A DNA stretch of 64,000 nt from PALSA-1296 sp037143335 (GCA_037143335.1 JBAWZA010000003.1:1-64000); one strand, 5' to 3'. Counted from the stretch's first letter, positions 15,477 through 25,023 are shown. Numbers and translations are program-made. Notes: generated from the letters alone by a model not told the origin.

Positions 15477-17183
15477 TTAATTCTTCCTGAGAACTACGAT
15501 TTTTCCAACGTCACGGTTTTGGTCATTTTCGACAGAATAGATGTACACGCCGCTGGGTACCAATCGTCCAATGTCATCGCGACCATCCCACTCAATATAC
15601 CAAGAGCCACCGAACGGGTCGGCAGCTAATATCTGTGCAGATGCTCGTGCGCGTTCTATATGTCGAATCAGTACATTATCAAGGGTATAGATATTTAGTT
15701 GTACAGCCAGTGGTGCATAGTTGTTGGTTGAAGCAAGAACATTCAACAACGAATTTGGGGATGATTCACTGATGACATAGGGCTGAGGAAATACTTTGGT
15801 CTTGACAATCGATGGGAGGCTAATCGTATCGCAGAATGTCTCAGGGAATTGAAAACTATCTTGAAAAACAAGTAGGCTTCTGCTAGTGACATACATATCC
15901 GAATTAAAAGCCCGATCTACAGAGCGAGTGATGACGATCACTGAGGTATCTTTACCATAACCACAAGCATAGATATGCAATGATGCATCGAAAGCTTGCA
16001 GGAGTGTATCGCGATTGTTTGGAAGAAGAATCTTCCGCCTTAGATTTTCAGAGTTAAACTTCCGAGCACCTGAAAAATAGCTCTCACCCTGATAATTTTT
16101 TCCAGTATAATAAAGTGCTGTACCGAATCTCTTGTACTCAGAGCAAAATGTCGTTTGATACTCAACGAGAACTTTGTCGAACGATGTCAAGAAGTCAGCG
16201 AGAGTATCGCTATAATACTCCCAAACATGCTTTATGAACTCGTCACTGTATTTGTGGGCGAGAAACTCCATCCAAATGCACTGCCCATAGTACCCAGAAC
16301 CCGGAATATGGTCAAATTGGAAATCGATATTTTTTGTATAGGCTGGAAGATACTGTAAATAATCCGTTATCCACGGACTGCTTTTCATTTCCATCCAAAC
16401 GGCCATCATCTCTCGGAACGGTAAATCATTCGTAGAAAAAGCATCCTTCCCATAACTTCCGTTTTGAATCACGTGATGGAATTCATGAAAGATCGTGATA
16501 CGAGCGGCGTCGAGACCCTTCGTTGCAAAACCACTATCAAAGTTGTTGTTAATCGTAATGGTTGAGAGAAATTTCTTCAATCCACTTTTTGAAGTGCCGA
16601 TCGGATTCCCTATCGGTGTGGTGAATCCATAACCACCTGGACCGATGTGATTAATATCAATTCGCCATGTTGAGTCTGATGAACTGAATGGTGGTTTTTC
16701 GTATCCTAGTTCAACTACCTCAAGTGTGTACGCTTCATCAGCATATTTTGCGATACTATCGGCGTATTCTTTCGAAACCGAATCTGCGCCAGTGCGGGAA
16801 AAGTATATCGTAAATTGTCTGCCGGGTGACTTGAGTGTATCAGAAAACTGCTCAGTTGAAAGAAGTACTGATGTACTGAGCAAGGGTGAAGATGAGAGTA
16901 TTTGATTGGCTTCCTCAGCCAACGCAGATCCACATTTTATGATCGGATATCTTATTCTTGTCAAAGATCTAAACAATCCTTTCATTTGTCCGTATGCAAC
17001 AACTACAGAGTCCTCGTGTGTGAGGTGTGAACTCTGGAGCACGAGCTTCTCGAACTGCAAAAGATTTTGAGAAGAGGCTGTAAGATTCGTTTCTTTCTGA
17101 GCAAAACTCTGGTCGGAAATGAGGAGTCCGGCAAGGATTAGGATCAAATGATACAGCTTCAAACGAACTACGACTCTATGCAC
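15477..17183 (-). CDS. Secreted putative zinc metallopeptidase with C-terminal secretion-type tail
   Basis: 568 residues. The frame opens with GTG at 17183 (a TTG at 17162 is an alternative) and a signal peptide ending near DQSFAQ. Around residues 230-236 is TIFHEFHHVIQNG, an HExxH zinc-binding motif, followed by a conserved REMMAVWMEM that could supply a third ligand or structural Glu; this pattern resembles the putative metallopeptidases of the MXAN_6640 type. The last 80 residues (YIEWDGRDDIGRLVPSGVYIY) form a FlgD-like/T9SS-type C-terminal domain. I infer export to the cell surface or outside. The substrate is unknown. It stands alone, upstream of and divergent from clpC. Confidence 0.75.
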   Translation of the reverse strand: MHRVVVRLKLYHLILILAGLLISDQSFAQKETNLTASSQNLLQFEKLVLQSSHLTHEDSVVVAYGQMKGLFRSLTRIRYPIIKCGSALAEEANQILSSSPLLSTSVLLSTEQFSDTLKSPGRQFTIYFSRTGADSVSKEYADSIAKYADEAYTLEVVELGYEKPPFSSSDSTWRIDINHIGPGGYGFTTPIGNPIGTSKSGLKKFLSTITINNNFDSGFATKGLDAARITIFHEFHHVIQNGSYGKDAFSTNDLPFREMMAVWMEMKSSPWITDYLQYLPAYTKNIDFQFDHIPGSGYYGQCIWMEFLAHKYSDEFIKHVWEYYSDTLADFLTSFDKVLVEYQTTFCSEYKRFGTALYYTGKNYQGESYFSGARKFNSENLRRKILLPNNRDTLLQAFDASLHIYACGYGKDTSVIVITRSVDRAFNSDMYVTSRSLLVFQDSFQFPETFCDTISLPSIVKTKVFPQPYVISESSPNSLLNVLASTNNYAPLAVQLNIYTLDNVLIRHIERARASAQILAADPFGGSWYIEWDGRDDIGRLVPSGVYIYSVENDQNRDVGKIVVLRKN

Positions 17184-17298
17184 TCTGTTTAATTAGTAGT
17201 TGAAAATGAAACGAAACTCATACGTCCTAAGTGAAACAAACGAAGCCCGAGTTTCGTCATATTAAGTAGAAGTACGATTTTTTGTTACACCAGCAATT

Positions 17299-19881
17299 AT
17301 GGCACAAGAAGGAAATTTTTCGAACCGCGTTCAAGATGTTATCCGCCTTTCCCGCGAGGAAGCAATCCGATTAGGACACGATTATATCGGCACCGAGCAT
17401 TTATTGCTCGGCATCATCCGTGAGGGCGAAGGCATAGCCGTGAAGATTTTACGCAACCTCGGAGTTGATCTCTACAAGATCAAGAAAGCTATTGAGGACA
17501 CCGTTCGCTCAGGCGGAGCTACGCTTACCATCGGCAACATTCCACTCACAAAGCAAGCAGAAAAGGTACTGAAAATTACCTATCTCGAAGCAAAGCTCTA
17601 TAAGAGTGAAGTGATCGGGACGGAACATTTACTCCTGTCGCTATTGCGCGATGAGGATAACATCGCTGCACAAATTCTCAATCAGTTCAATTGCACCTAC
17701 GACGGTATCCGTGCCGAACTTGATAATATCATTTCGGGAAGAGCCACTCCTGCTCCGAAGCAGACTGCTACCGGCGAGAAAAAGCATGAGAAGACAAAAA
17801 CTCCAGTGCTTGATAATTTCGGCAGAGATTTGACGAAGTATGCCGCAGACGATAAACTCGATCCAATCGTAGGCCGTGAAAAAGAGATCCAACGAGTTGC
17901 TCAGATTCTTTCTCGTAGGAAGAAGAATAATCCTGTACTTATTGGCGAGCCTGGCGTTGGCAAGACGGCAATTGCAGAGGGTCTTGCATTGCGCATCACT
18001 CAGAAAAAAGTACCAAGAGTTCTATTTGACAAGCGCGTCGTAACACTTGACCTCGCAGCACTGGTCGCTGGTACAAAATATCGCGGTCAATTTGAAGAGC
18101 GTATGAAAGCAGTAATGAACGAGCTTGAAAAGGCGAAGGACGTTATTTTGTTCATTGACGAACTTCATACGATTGTTGGAGCTGGCGGGGCTTCGGGTTC
18201 GCTCGATGCATCGAACATGTTCAAGCCCGCACTTGCTCGTGGAGATATTCAGTGTATCGGAGCAACCACACTCGACGAGTATCGTCAGTTCATCGAAAAA
18301 GATGGTGCACTTGATAGAAGATTCCAGAAAATTCTTGTTGATCCTCCATCAGTTGATGAAGCAATTCAGATTCTGACGAACATCGCCTCAAAATATGAGG
18401 AGCATCATAGTGTCCGTTACTCAGCCAAGGCAATAGAATCTGCGGTGAAACTGAGCGACAGATATATCACTGATCGTTTCTTGCCTGATAAAGCAATTGA
18501 CGTGATGGATGAAGCAGGTTCACGAGTTCACCTTGCGAATGTACACGCACCGAAGAATGTCGAGGATCTTGAGAAGCAGATCGAAGATATTAAGCTGCAG
18601 AAAAATCTTGTCGTAAAAACTCAGAACTTTGAAGAGGCTGCACGATTACGTGACCTTGAAAAGAAAAATCAGCAGGAGCTTGAGACTGCCATCAATGCTT
18701 GGGAAGATGAACTTGGCACGCAAGTCTATGATGTATCCGAAGATGACATCGCCGACGTTGTAGCCATGATGACTGGAATTCCAGTAAATAAGGTCGCACA
18801 ATCCGAGAGCATTAAACTCTTGAAAATGAGCGAAGCACTTCAAGGAGTGATCGTCGGACAAGATGAAGCGATTGATAAGCTCACAAAGGCAATTCGCAGA
18901 ACGCGCGCAGGATTGAAAGACCCAGCTCGTCCGATTGGAAGTTTTATCTTCTTAGGACCAACTGGCGTTGGCAAAACTGAGCTTGCAAAATCATTAGCTC
19001 GTTACCTTTTTGAGTCCGAGGATAATCTCATCCGTATTGACATGTCCGAATATATGGAGAAATTCTCTGTATCCAGACTCGTCGGTGCGCCTCCGGGATA
19101 CGTTGGTTACGAAGAAGGCGGTCAACTTACCGAGAAAGTAAGACGCAAACCTTACTCAGTTGTCTTGCTCGATGAGATCGAGAAAGCTCATCCTGATGTG
19201 TTCAACATTTTATTGCAAGTACTTGATGACGGTACACTTACCGATTCGCTCGGCAGAAAAGTGGATTTCAAGAACACCATCATCATCATGACTTCGAATG
19301 TTGGTACTCGCGACATTAAGAAACAACCAAGGATTGGTTTTGGTGAATCAGCTGGAGGTGATGAGCACGATAAGATGAAAGGACAAATTGATGAGTCCAT
19401 GAAGAGGCTCTTCAACCCTGAATTCTTGAATCGTGTTGATGAGACAATCGTCTTCCGTTCACTGACGAAGGAGGACATCGTCCATATCATTCAAATCTCG
19501 CTCAAGAAATTACTCTCTCGTGTGGAGGCAATGGGTGTTAAAGTTGAGCTTTCACCGAAGGCGCTTGAATTCGTTGCCGACAAAGGCTTTGATAAACAAT
19601 ATGGTGCACGTCCTCTCCGTAGGGCTATGCAAAAGTATATTGAAGACCCGATCGCCGAAGAAATTCTCAAAGGCACAGTCAAAGATGGCTCCATCGTAAA
19701 GGTTGACGTTGCTGGCAACGATGCCGAGCTACTATTCCAGATCGAGAATCAAACAGGTGAGATGACTACTACCATTTCCCATCACGCAACAATCGAAGAA
19801 GTGATGAAAGAGGCAGGAATAACACATGCTGAAGATCTCGAAGACAGTGGAGCGGATGCAGTAGCTGAAGAAAGTATTTGA
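17299..19881 (+). CDS. clpC: ATP-dependent Clp protease ATP-binding subunit ClpC
   Basis: 860 residues. Domains in order: double Clp N-repeat (residues about 1-145), first AAA+ module with Walker A GEPGVGKTA at about 215-222, a middle domain containing the UVR-like motif (QNFEEAARLRDLEKK), second AAA+ module with Walker A GPTGVGKTE at about 553, and a C-terminal D2-small domain. The loop RIGFGESAGG contains the IGF-type tripeptide that docks on ClpP. With adaptor proteins it unfolds substrates for ClpP. It is a single-gene unit closed by a strong terminator at 19903-19937. Confidence 0.97.
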   Translation: MAQEGNFSNRVQDVIRLSREEAIRLGHDYIGTEHLLLGIIREGEGIAVKILRNLGVDLYKIKKAIEDTVRSGGATLTIGNIPLTKQAEKVLKITYLEAKLYKSEVIGTEHLLLSLLRDEDNIAAQILNQFNCTYDGIRAELDNIISGRATPAPKQTATGEKKHEKTKTPVLDNFGRDLTKYAADDKLDPIVGREKEIQRVAQILSRRKKNNPVLIGEPGVGKTAIAEGLALRITQKKVPRVLFDKRVVTLDLAALVAGTKYRGQFEERMKAVMNELEKAKDVILFIDELHTIVGAGGASGSLDASNMFKPALARGDIQCIGATTLDEYRQFIEKDGALDRRFQKILVDPPSVDEAIQILTNIASKYEEHHSVRYSAKAIESAVKLSDRYITDRFLPDKAIDVMDEAGSRVHLANVHAPKNVEDLEKQIEDIKLQKNLVVKTQNFEEAARLRDLEKKNQQELETAINAWEDELGTQVYDVSEDDIADVVAMMTGIPVNKVAQSESIKLLKMSEALQGVIVGQDEAIDKLTKAIRRTRAGLKDPARPIGSFIFLGPTGVGKTELAKSLARYLFESEDNLIRIDMSEYMEKFSVSRLVGAPPGYVGYEEGGQLTEKVRRKPYSVVLLDEIEKAHPDVFNILLQVLDDGTLTDSLGRKVDFKNTIIIMTSNVGTRDIKKQPRIGFGESAGGDEHDKMKGQIDESMKRLFNPEFLNRVDETIVFRSLTKEDIVHIIQISLKKLLSRVEAMGVKVELSPKALEFVADKGFDKQYGARPLRRAMQKYIEDPIAEEILKGTVKDGSIVKVDVAGNDAELLFQIENQTGEMTTTISHHATIEEVMKEAGITHAEDLEDSGADAVAEESI

Positions 19882-19902
19882 GTTCATTGGAGAAGCAAAA
19901 AT

Positions 19903-19937
19903 AAAAAAAGCCGCAGAATATTCTGTGGCTTTTTTTT
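19903..19937. terminator. Bidirectional rho-independent terminator
   Basis: The stem AAAAAAAGCCGCAGAAT pairs with ATTCTGTGGCTTTTTTT with a single G-U type mismatch and almost no loop beyond the central bases. The A-run on one side and T-run on the other allow it to end clpC from the left and the methyltransferase/frr operon from the right, since the two genes converge here. Confidence 0.9.
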
Positions 19938-19954
19938 ACATTCAGAAATCTACA

Positions 19955-20746
19955 TTATTTTTTCTTCCCATAAATCATCATCCAAAATCCAGCCCACGAA
20001 GCAAAGAGAGATTGGTTAATGAGGTTAACAAATTTCGGATACTTGCGACGGTATGAATCACAGATGGCGAAATGCAATCCGCTGAACTTTGAAAATAATT
20101 TGCGTGCATCATTGCGTGAATACGCTTTACCCAAGGGGTTGCTTGTGCCATCATAGACTCTTACCCACTCAGAATAGCCTCTCAGTTTACCCTTCAACAG
20201 ACCGGTAAGAAAGAAAAGTGGGGTACCTATCCAAGTATGAAGTGAATGCTTATGATAAAGCATGATCACAATCTCCCCGCCGGGTTTGAGGACACGATAT
20301 ACTTCGTTGACAGCTTTTTGTGTATCCGGTGTGTGATGGAGTACTCCGAACGAAAAAACTACATCGAATGTGTTATTTGGAAAAGGAAGATTCTCTGCAT
20401 CAGCAGAAAGGAACTCTCCTTTCAAACCTTCAAGAGCAAATCTTTGTGCAGCCAGTCTTGGTCCCTCTTCGGTTAAATCAACTCCTGTGACGATGGCTCC
20501 GCCTCGAGCGAATTGTAGGCTATCTGTTCCGAGTCCGCAACCGATTTCAAGAAGTTTTTTCCCTGGATACTTTTTGAAGCCGCATAGTCGCTCCATGAAC
20601 GGTTGGGTCGCGTAACGGAAACGCTCGACTTCATCGAAGAACTCTTTCGTACCCAATGGCAATTCAGTAAATTGCGTACCACAAGGTTGGGCGTTCCAGT
20701 AATCATGAACTTCGGATTTAAGTGCGGCTTCGGTTTCGGTCTGCAT
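19955..20746 (-). CDS. Class I SAM-dependent methyltransferase
   Basis: 263 residues from the ATG at 20746; a GTG at 20764 is an alternative. Motif I is KLLEIGCGLGTDSLQF, followed by the acidic strand end VTGVDLT, then motif FDVVFSFGVLHHTPD and GGEIVIMLYH, a standard Methyltransf_11-type fold. Substrate not predictable from sequence; small-molecule and lipid methylases share this form. It is the last gene after frr (21 bp gap) on the minus strand, before the shared terminator. Confidence 0.85.
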   Translation of the reverse strand: MQTETEAALKSEVHDYWNAQPCGTQFTELPLGTKEFFDEVERFRYATQPFMERLCGFKKYPGKKLLEIGCGLGTDSLQFARGGAIVTGVDLTEEGPRLAAQRFALEGLKGEFLSADAENLPFPNNTFDVVFSFGVLHHTPDTQKAVNEVYRVLKPGGEIVIMLYHKHSLHTWIGTPLFFLTGLLKGKLRGYSEWVRVYDGTSNPLGKAYSRNDARKLFSKFSGLHFAICDSYRRKYPKFVNLINQSLFASWAGFWMMIYGKKK

Positions 20747-20767
20747 AGCTGGAATAAAAATCACGTA

Positions 20768-21331
20768 TTAAACTGCCATCACTTCTTTTTCCTTGGCAGC
20801 AACGATTCCATCAATATCTTTTACTTTGAGGTCTGTTTTCTTTTGAATGTCGTCCTCACCACGTTTGCGTTCGTCTTCAGAGAAATGATCTTCTTTCTCG
20901 GCTTTTTTCAAATGCTCCATCGCATCTCGACGGACATTACGAATCGCAACCTTCGAATCTTCGCCAAGTTTTTTTACGAGTTTGGTAATTTCTTTTCTCC
21001 GCTCTTCAGTGAGCGGAGGCATCGGTACACGTACAAAGGTGCCATCACTCGAAGGGTTGAAGCCTAAGTTCGCATCCCGAATTGCTTTTTCGATTGCACT
21101 TGTTAGACCTCTATCCCAAGCTTGAATAGCAATGGTGTGTGCATCTGGTACAGAAAGATTCGCCACTTGATTAAGCGTCATCATCGTACCATACGCATCA
21201 ACCTTGACTGAATCAAGCAACGCAGTCGAGGCACGTCCAGTACGTATTTTATTCAACTCATTCTGACAAGATTCGATTGCCTTTGCCATGCGATGCTCAC
21301 AATCGGCAATAATTTCTTTTGTTGTATTCAT
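20768..21331 (-). CDS. frr: Ribosome recycling factor
   Basis: 187 residues, normal length. RTGRASTALLDSVKVDAYG and the C-terminal EEDHFSEDERKRGEDDIQKKTD are diagnostic of RRF. With EF-G it splits the ribosome after termination. It follows pyrH by 39 bp, and the rpsB-tsf-pyrH-frr order is conserved across many bacteria. Confidence 0.97.
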   Translation of the reverse strand: MNTTKEIIADCEHRMAKAIESCQNELNKIRTGRASTALLDSVKVDAYGTMMTLNQVANLSVPDAHTIAIQAWDRGLTSAIEKAIRDANLGFNPSSDGTFVRVPMPPLTEERRKEITKLVKKLGEDSKVAIRNVRRDAMEHLKKAEKEDHFSEDERKRGEDDIQKKTDLKVKDIDGIVAAKEKEVMAV

Positions 21332-21370
21332 AAATTAAGATCAAAAATTCAAACAAATCAATCTCTCAGC

Positions 21371-22090
21371 TCACGGAATCACCTTGGAGCCAACACCTTC
21401 TTGCATCAAGACTTTTGTGAGATTCCCTTTCTCGTTCATATTAAACACAATGATTGGAAGTTTATTCTCCTGACACATGGTGATAGCAGTCAAATCCATA
21501 ATCCGCAAGCCCTTGCTTAGCACATCGCTGTAGGATATTTCTGGAATTCGAAGTGCGTTCGGATTTTTTTCTGGATCGGAATCATAAATTCCATCCACAC
21601 GTGTCCCTTTCATAACCACATTTGCATCTATCTCTGAAGCTCGCAGAGCTGCGGCGGTATCGGTGGTGAAATACGGATTTCCTGTGCCACTTCCGAAAAT
21701 AACAATTCGTCCCTTTTCAAGATGTCTGATTGCTTTACGACGAATAAATGGTTCGGCAATCGCAGTCATCGTAATCGCTGACATCAGACGAGTGTAGATT
21801 CCTTTTCCCTCAAGAGTATTTTGCAGAGCAAGGCAATTAATCATCGTTGCCAGCATTCCCATGTAATCGCCTTGTACTTTCTGTACCCCATCCACGCTTC
21901 CCTTCACTCCTCGATAGATATTTCCACCGCCGACAACAACAGCAACTTCGGCCCCAAGGTGATGAGCAGCAATAATATCATCAGCGAACTGGTTGACAAT
22001 TTTCGGATCAATACCAAACTCCTGATCGCCCATGAGGGATTCGCCAGAGAGTTTTAAGAGTATTCGCTTATAAAGCAGTGGTTGTGACAT
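21371..22090 (-). CDS. pyrH: UMP kinase
   Basis: 239 residues. The amino-acid kinase fold is clear: YKRILLKLSGESLMG at the N-terminus, VVGGGNIYRG, the FGSGTGNPYFTTDTAAALRA block and MKGTRVDGIYDSDPEKNP. It phosphorylates UMP to UDP and is normally hexameric and GTP-regulated. It lies between tsf and frr, separated from tsf by a strong terminator, so it probably has its own promoter in the 22091-22160 gap. Confidence 0.97.
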   Translation of the reverse strand: MSQPLLYKRILLKLSGESLMGDQEFGIDPKIVNQFADDIIAAHHLGAEVAVVVGGGNIYRGVKGSVDGVQKVQGDYMGMLATMINCLALQNTLEGKGIYTRLMSAITMTAIAEPFIRRKAIRHLEKGRIVIFGSGTGNPYFTTDTAAALRASEIDANVVMKGTRVDGIYDSDPEKNPNALRIPEISYSDVLSKGLRIMDLTAITMCQENKLPIIVFNMNEKGNLTKVLMQEGVGSKVIP

Positions 22091-22159
22091 TCATTAACAA
22101 CAATAAATGTGGTGGTGATAGTGTCATACAAAAATCCTGTGCACAGAGGACTTACAAAA

Positions 22160-22185
22160 AAGCACCTGTGATATCACAGGTGCTT
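22160..22185 (-). terminator. Rho-independent terminator after tsf
   Basis: A perfect 26-bp palindrome, AAGCACCTGTGAT followed by its complement, lies between tsf and pyrH. On the minus strand the stem is followed by TTTTTTG, so it ends the rpsB-tsf transcript. On the plus strand there is no T-run. Confidence 0.88.
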
Positions 22186-22205
22186 GATTTAGAAGATTAG
22201 TAGCA

Positions 22206-23081
22206 TTATGCCGCTGCTTCGGTATGGTCGTGATGCCCTTCACCAAGCTGCATGCGAATAAAGCCAGATACGGTAACGCCTGCACCAGTTTCCTTCAGCA
22301 AGTCCGTAACCGTTTTTGAAGCATCTTTGATAAAACTCTGCTCGAGAAGGCAATTATCTTGGTAAAATTTTTCGAGCTTGCCTTGCGCAATTCTTTCGAT
22401 AAATTCTTCCTTCTTTCCCTCGTTACGCATTTGTGTTTTGTAAATCTCGATCTCTCGCTCAATAGTATCTTTTGAGATACCCGCACGATCAAGTGCCATC
22501 GGATTCATTGCAGCAACTTGCATAGCAACATCACGTCCGAGAGATTTTGCGGCATCACTATTTGCTCCAGTAACTGCAACAAGTACACCGAGTTTTGCAC
22601 CTGGGTGTATATAGCTTGCAACAACACCGTTACCAGCGTCCAACATTTCGAAGCGACGCGCTTCAATTTTCTCGCCGATACGTCCTGTTTGTGCGCCAAC
22701 CTCTTCGGAAATACTCGCACCGTTCGAGAGCTTCACCATCATGAATTCCTCATGTGAAGCTGGATTCGCTCCAAGCGCTGCTTCAGCGATGGATTGTGCA
22801 AATTGGACGAAAGATTCATTGCGTGCAACGAAATCGGTTTCGGAATTTACTTCAGCGATAACAGCCTTGCTGCCGTCAGGCGAAACTGCAGATGCAATCA
22901 CACCTTCTTTGGCAACTCTATCAGCGCGCTTGGCTGCACTTGCCGATCCTTTTTTACGGAGAATATCAAGCGCTTGCTCTTCATCCCCACCAGCCTCTTC
23001 GAGTGCCTTTTTACAATCTGCCATTCCCGCACCCGTACGGTCGCGGAGTTTCTTTACTTGTTCTGCTGTAATTACTGCCAT
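22206..23081 (-). CDS. tsf: Elongation factor Ts
   Basis: 291 residues. The N-terminal UBA-like domain (VKKLRDRTGAGMADCKKALEEAGGD) and the TDFVARNESF motif, which contacts EF-Tu, are exact family signatures. It exchanges GDP for GTP on EF-Tu. It follows rpsB by 112 bp, with an internal terminator-like hairpin between the two genes. The C-terminus ends in a short His-containing tail (GEGHHDHTEAAA). Confidence 0.97.
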   Translation of the reverse strand: MAVITAEQVKKLRDRTGAGMADCKKALEEAGGDEEQALDILRKKGSASAAKRADRVAKEGVIASAVSPDGSKAVIAEVNSETDFVARNESFVQFAQSIAEAALGANPASHEEFMMVKLSNGASISEEVGAQTGRIGEKIEARRFEMLDAGNGVVASYIHPGAKLGVLVAVTGANSDAAKSLGRDVAMQVAAMNPMALDRAGISKDTIEREIEIYKTQMRNEGKKEEFIERIAQGKLEKFYQDNCLLEQSFIKDASKTVTDLLKETGAGVTVSGFIRMQLGEGHHDHTEAAA

Positions 23082-23136
23082 AGAATTAGAAATAATAAAA
23101 TTGGTACTTATCTTTATACTCTCAAGAAAACCAAAA

Positions 23137-23166
23137 ACGGCGAGCGATCTCTCGAAGGCTCGCCGT
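23137..23166 (-). terminator. Hairpin with T-run between rpsB and tsf (possible attenuator)
   Basis: ACGGCGAGC pairs perfectly with GCTCGCCGT across a 12-nt loop. On the minus strand the stem is followed by TTTTTGG, so it can terminate part of the rpsB transcript before tsf. Such partial terminators between rpsB and tsf are known in other bacteria; here it is inferred from sequence alone. Confidence 0.75.
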
Positions 23167-23193
23167 GATTAGCGGAAAACTTCTCCGTACAGA

Positions 23194-23979
23194 TTACGCT
23201 GCGACTGCTGAGGCTACCGGTGTGATTTCGATTTCCTCGATGTCACCTTCTTTTTGAAGGCGCTCTTCTTCAACACTATCATCCATCTTCTTTGCCTTCG
23301 CTGCTACTCTACCATTGTTGATGGCTTCAGCAAATGCATGGACAAAAAGTTGAACTGAACGAAGCGCGTCATCATTTGCAGGGATAGGATAGTCAACTAA
23401 ATCTGGATCAACGTTGGTATCAACGAGTGCAAAAATAGGAATTCCGAGTTTGCGAGCTTCGTCAACAGCGATATGCTCTTTCTTAATGTCAATGATGATC
23501 ATCGCTGCCGGTAATCCGCGCATTTCAGAAATACCGCCGAGCGTTGCATCAAGCTTAATTTTTTCTCTCGAAAAAAGGAGCTGTTCTTTCTTTGTGTAGT
23601 TCTCGATCGAACCATCTTGATCCATTTTATCAAGATTTTGTAATCTCTTGATGGATTTACGTATGGTCGCAAAATTTGTGAGCATTCCGCCTGGCCAGCG
23701 GTCGGTTGCATGGTACTGTCCGCAACGTATAGCTTCTTCTTTGATAGCACCACGGAGTTGCTTCTTGGTGCCAACAAAAAGGAAGCGCTTGCCTTCAGCA
23801 GCCAAACGCTCTGCCGCGTTAAGCGCATCCTCAGCAAGTTGCTGTGTCTTCTTAAGATCAATTATATGGATTCCGTTGCGTTCCATGAAGATGTAAGGTT
23901 TCATCTTCGGATTCCAACGACGGGTAAGATGCCCGAAATGGGCACCAGCTGCTAAGAGGTCTTCTAAACTGATTCTCAT
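23194..23979 (-). CDS. rpsB: 30S ribosomal protein S2
   Basis: 261 residues, slightly longer than E. coli S2 because of an acidic C-terminal tail. AGAHFGHLTRRWNPKMKPYIF and RWPGGMLTNFATIRKS and VDTNVDPDLVDYPIPANDDA are diagnostic. S2 binds the 30S head-body junction. It follows rpsI with about 175 bp between them, where a long imperfect hairpin lies. Confidence 0.97.
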   Translation of the reverse strand: MRISLEDLLAAGAHFGHLTRRWNPKMKPYIFMERNGIHIIDLKKTQQLAEDALNAAERLAAEGKRFLFVGTKKQLRGAIKEEAIRCGQYHATDRWPGGMLTNFATIRKSIKRLQNLDKMDQDGSIENYTKKEQLLFSREKIKLDATLGGISEMRGLPAAMIIIDIKKEHIAVDEARKLGIPIFALVDTNVDPDLVDYPIPANDDALRSVQLFVHAFAEAINNGRVAAKAKKMDDSVEEERLQKEGDIEEIEITPVASAVAA

Positions 23980-24080
23980 GTATATATTTGGTTTTATTCT
24001 CTACATATTCGTGCATCAGAATCCGCCGAGGCGGACACCACTGATACAGTGATGAAGATGTATATGTGATGGAAACAAAT

Positions 24081-24150
24081 TTAGTCGGTAGTCTGTAGTC
24101 GTTAGCACAATTTCTTTGCTAAAGACTACAGACTTATGACTAACGACTAA
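24081..24150. repeat. Long imperfect hairpin made of TAGTC/GACTA units between rpsI and rpsB
   Basis: 24090-24106 pairs with 24118-24134 over 17 bp with one mismatch (11-nt loop), and the outer TTAGTCG/CGACTAA at 24081-24087 and 24144-24150 also match. The whole is built from repeats of the AGTC/GACTA type. There is no flanking T-run for either direction. It looks like a dispersed palindromic repeat rather than a terminator. Confidence 0.75.
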
Positions 24151-24154
24151 ACAA

Positions 24155-24562
24155 TTATCTCTTCGAGAACTGGAATCTCTTTCTTGCTTTTGGCTGACCG
24201 TACTTTTTACGTTCGACCATACGAGGATCACGGGTTACGAGATCATCTTTACGAAGCAGGGGTTTGAAATTTTCGTCCAAATCAATCAAGGCGCGTGAAA
24301 TTCCAAGACGAACTGCACCAGCTTGACCGCTTGTACCTCCACCTACGACGTTTGCTCGAACATGGTACGAGCCATGTTGCGCTGTCGAACGTAGCGGACG
24401 AACAACGTCCTCACGGTGGATTGGGTTAGCAAAAAAAGTCTCGAAAGCTTTTCCATTGATGGTAATTTCCATCGCCTTTCCTCCAGTAACTGGAGTGAGA
24501 ATTACGCGGGCAACCGCCTCTTTACGACGACCGATATGAATCTTTGCTTGTGTCTTTGCCAT
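24155..24562 (-). CDS. rpsI: 30S ribosomal protein S9
   Basis: 135 residues. The C-terminus KKYGQPKARKRFQFSKR is the invariant basic tail that reaches the P-site tRNA, and GRRKEAVARV and GGGTSGQAGAVRLGISRAL are family signatures. It follows rplM by 5 bp, the universal rplM-rpsI pair. Confidence 0.97.
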   Translation of the reverse strand: MAKTQAKIHIGRRKEAVARVILTPVTGGKAMEITINGKAFETFFANPIHREDVVRPLRSTAQHGSYHVRANVVGGGTSGQAGAVRLGISRALIDLDENFKPLLRKDDLVTRDPRMVERKKYGQPKARKRFQFSKR

Positions 24563-24567
24563 GGAAA

Positions 24568-25023
24568 TTATGCGAGCGTTAAGGTTTTCGGTTGTTGAGC
24601 TGCGTGTGGATGTACTGAGCCTGAATAGACTTTTAATTTCATTCCGACTTTCCTGCCTAAAGTATTCTTCGGAAGCATTCCCTTGACAGCACTTTCGATA
24701 ATGCGGTCAGGATTCTTTGCCTGCACATCTTTGAATTTCGCAAAGCGTGCTCCGCCTGGATATAATGTATTATGGTAATACTCTTTTTGGTCCATACGCT
24801 TACCGGTCATCTTGATCTTCTCTGCATTGATGACAACGACGAAATCGCCGGTATCAATATGCGGAGTGAAAGTTGCTTTGTGTTTGCCACGAAGAACGCG
24901 TGCAACTTCGGTTGCAAGACGCCCGACCGTCTGGCCTTCGGCATCAACGATATACCAGCTCTTCTTTTGTTCTCCCTCTTTTGCACTGAATGTGCGCAAA
25001 GAGAGCTTATCATTTCTATCCAC
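24568..25023 (-). CDS. rplM: 50S ribosomal protein L13
   Basis: 151 residues, with WYIVDAEGQTVGRLATEVARVLRGK, the GDFVVVINAEKI motif and KGMLPKNTLGRKV typical of L13. It is the first gene of the rplM-rpsI pair. A good Shine-Dalgarno (AGGAG) lies about 10 bp before the ATG on the minus strand, and a TATATTTT box 50 bp upstream is close to the -7 consensus. Confidence 0.97.
   Translation of the reverse strand: MDRNDKLSLRTFSAKEGEQKKSWYIVDAEGQTVGRLATEVARVLRGKHKATFTPHIDTGDFVVVINAEKIKMTGKRMDQKEYYHNTLYPGGARFAKFKDVQAKNPDRIIESAVKGMLPKNTLGRKVGMKLKVYSGSVHPHAAQQPKTLTLA

Noticed and set aside
24016..24231. Minus-strand frame across the hairpin before rpsB
   Set aside because: It reads through the repeat and the 3' end of rpsI in another frame, without any start signal.
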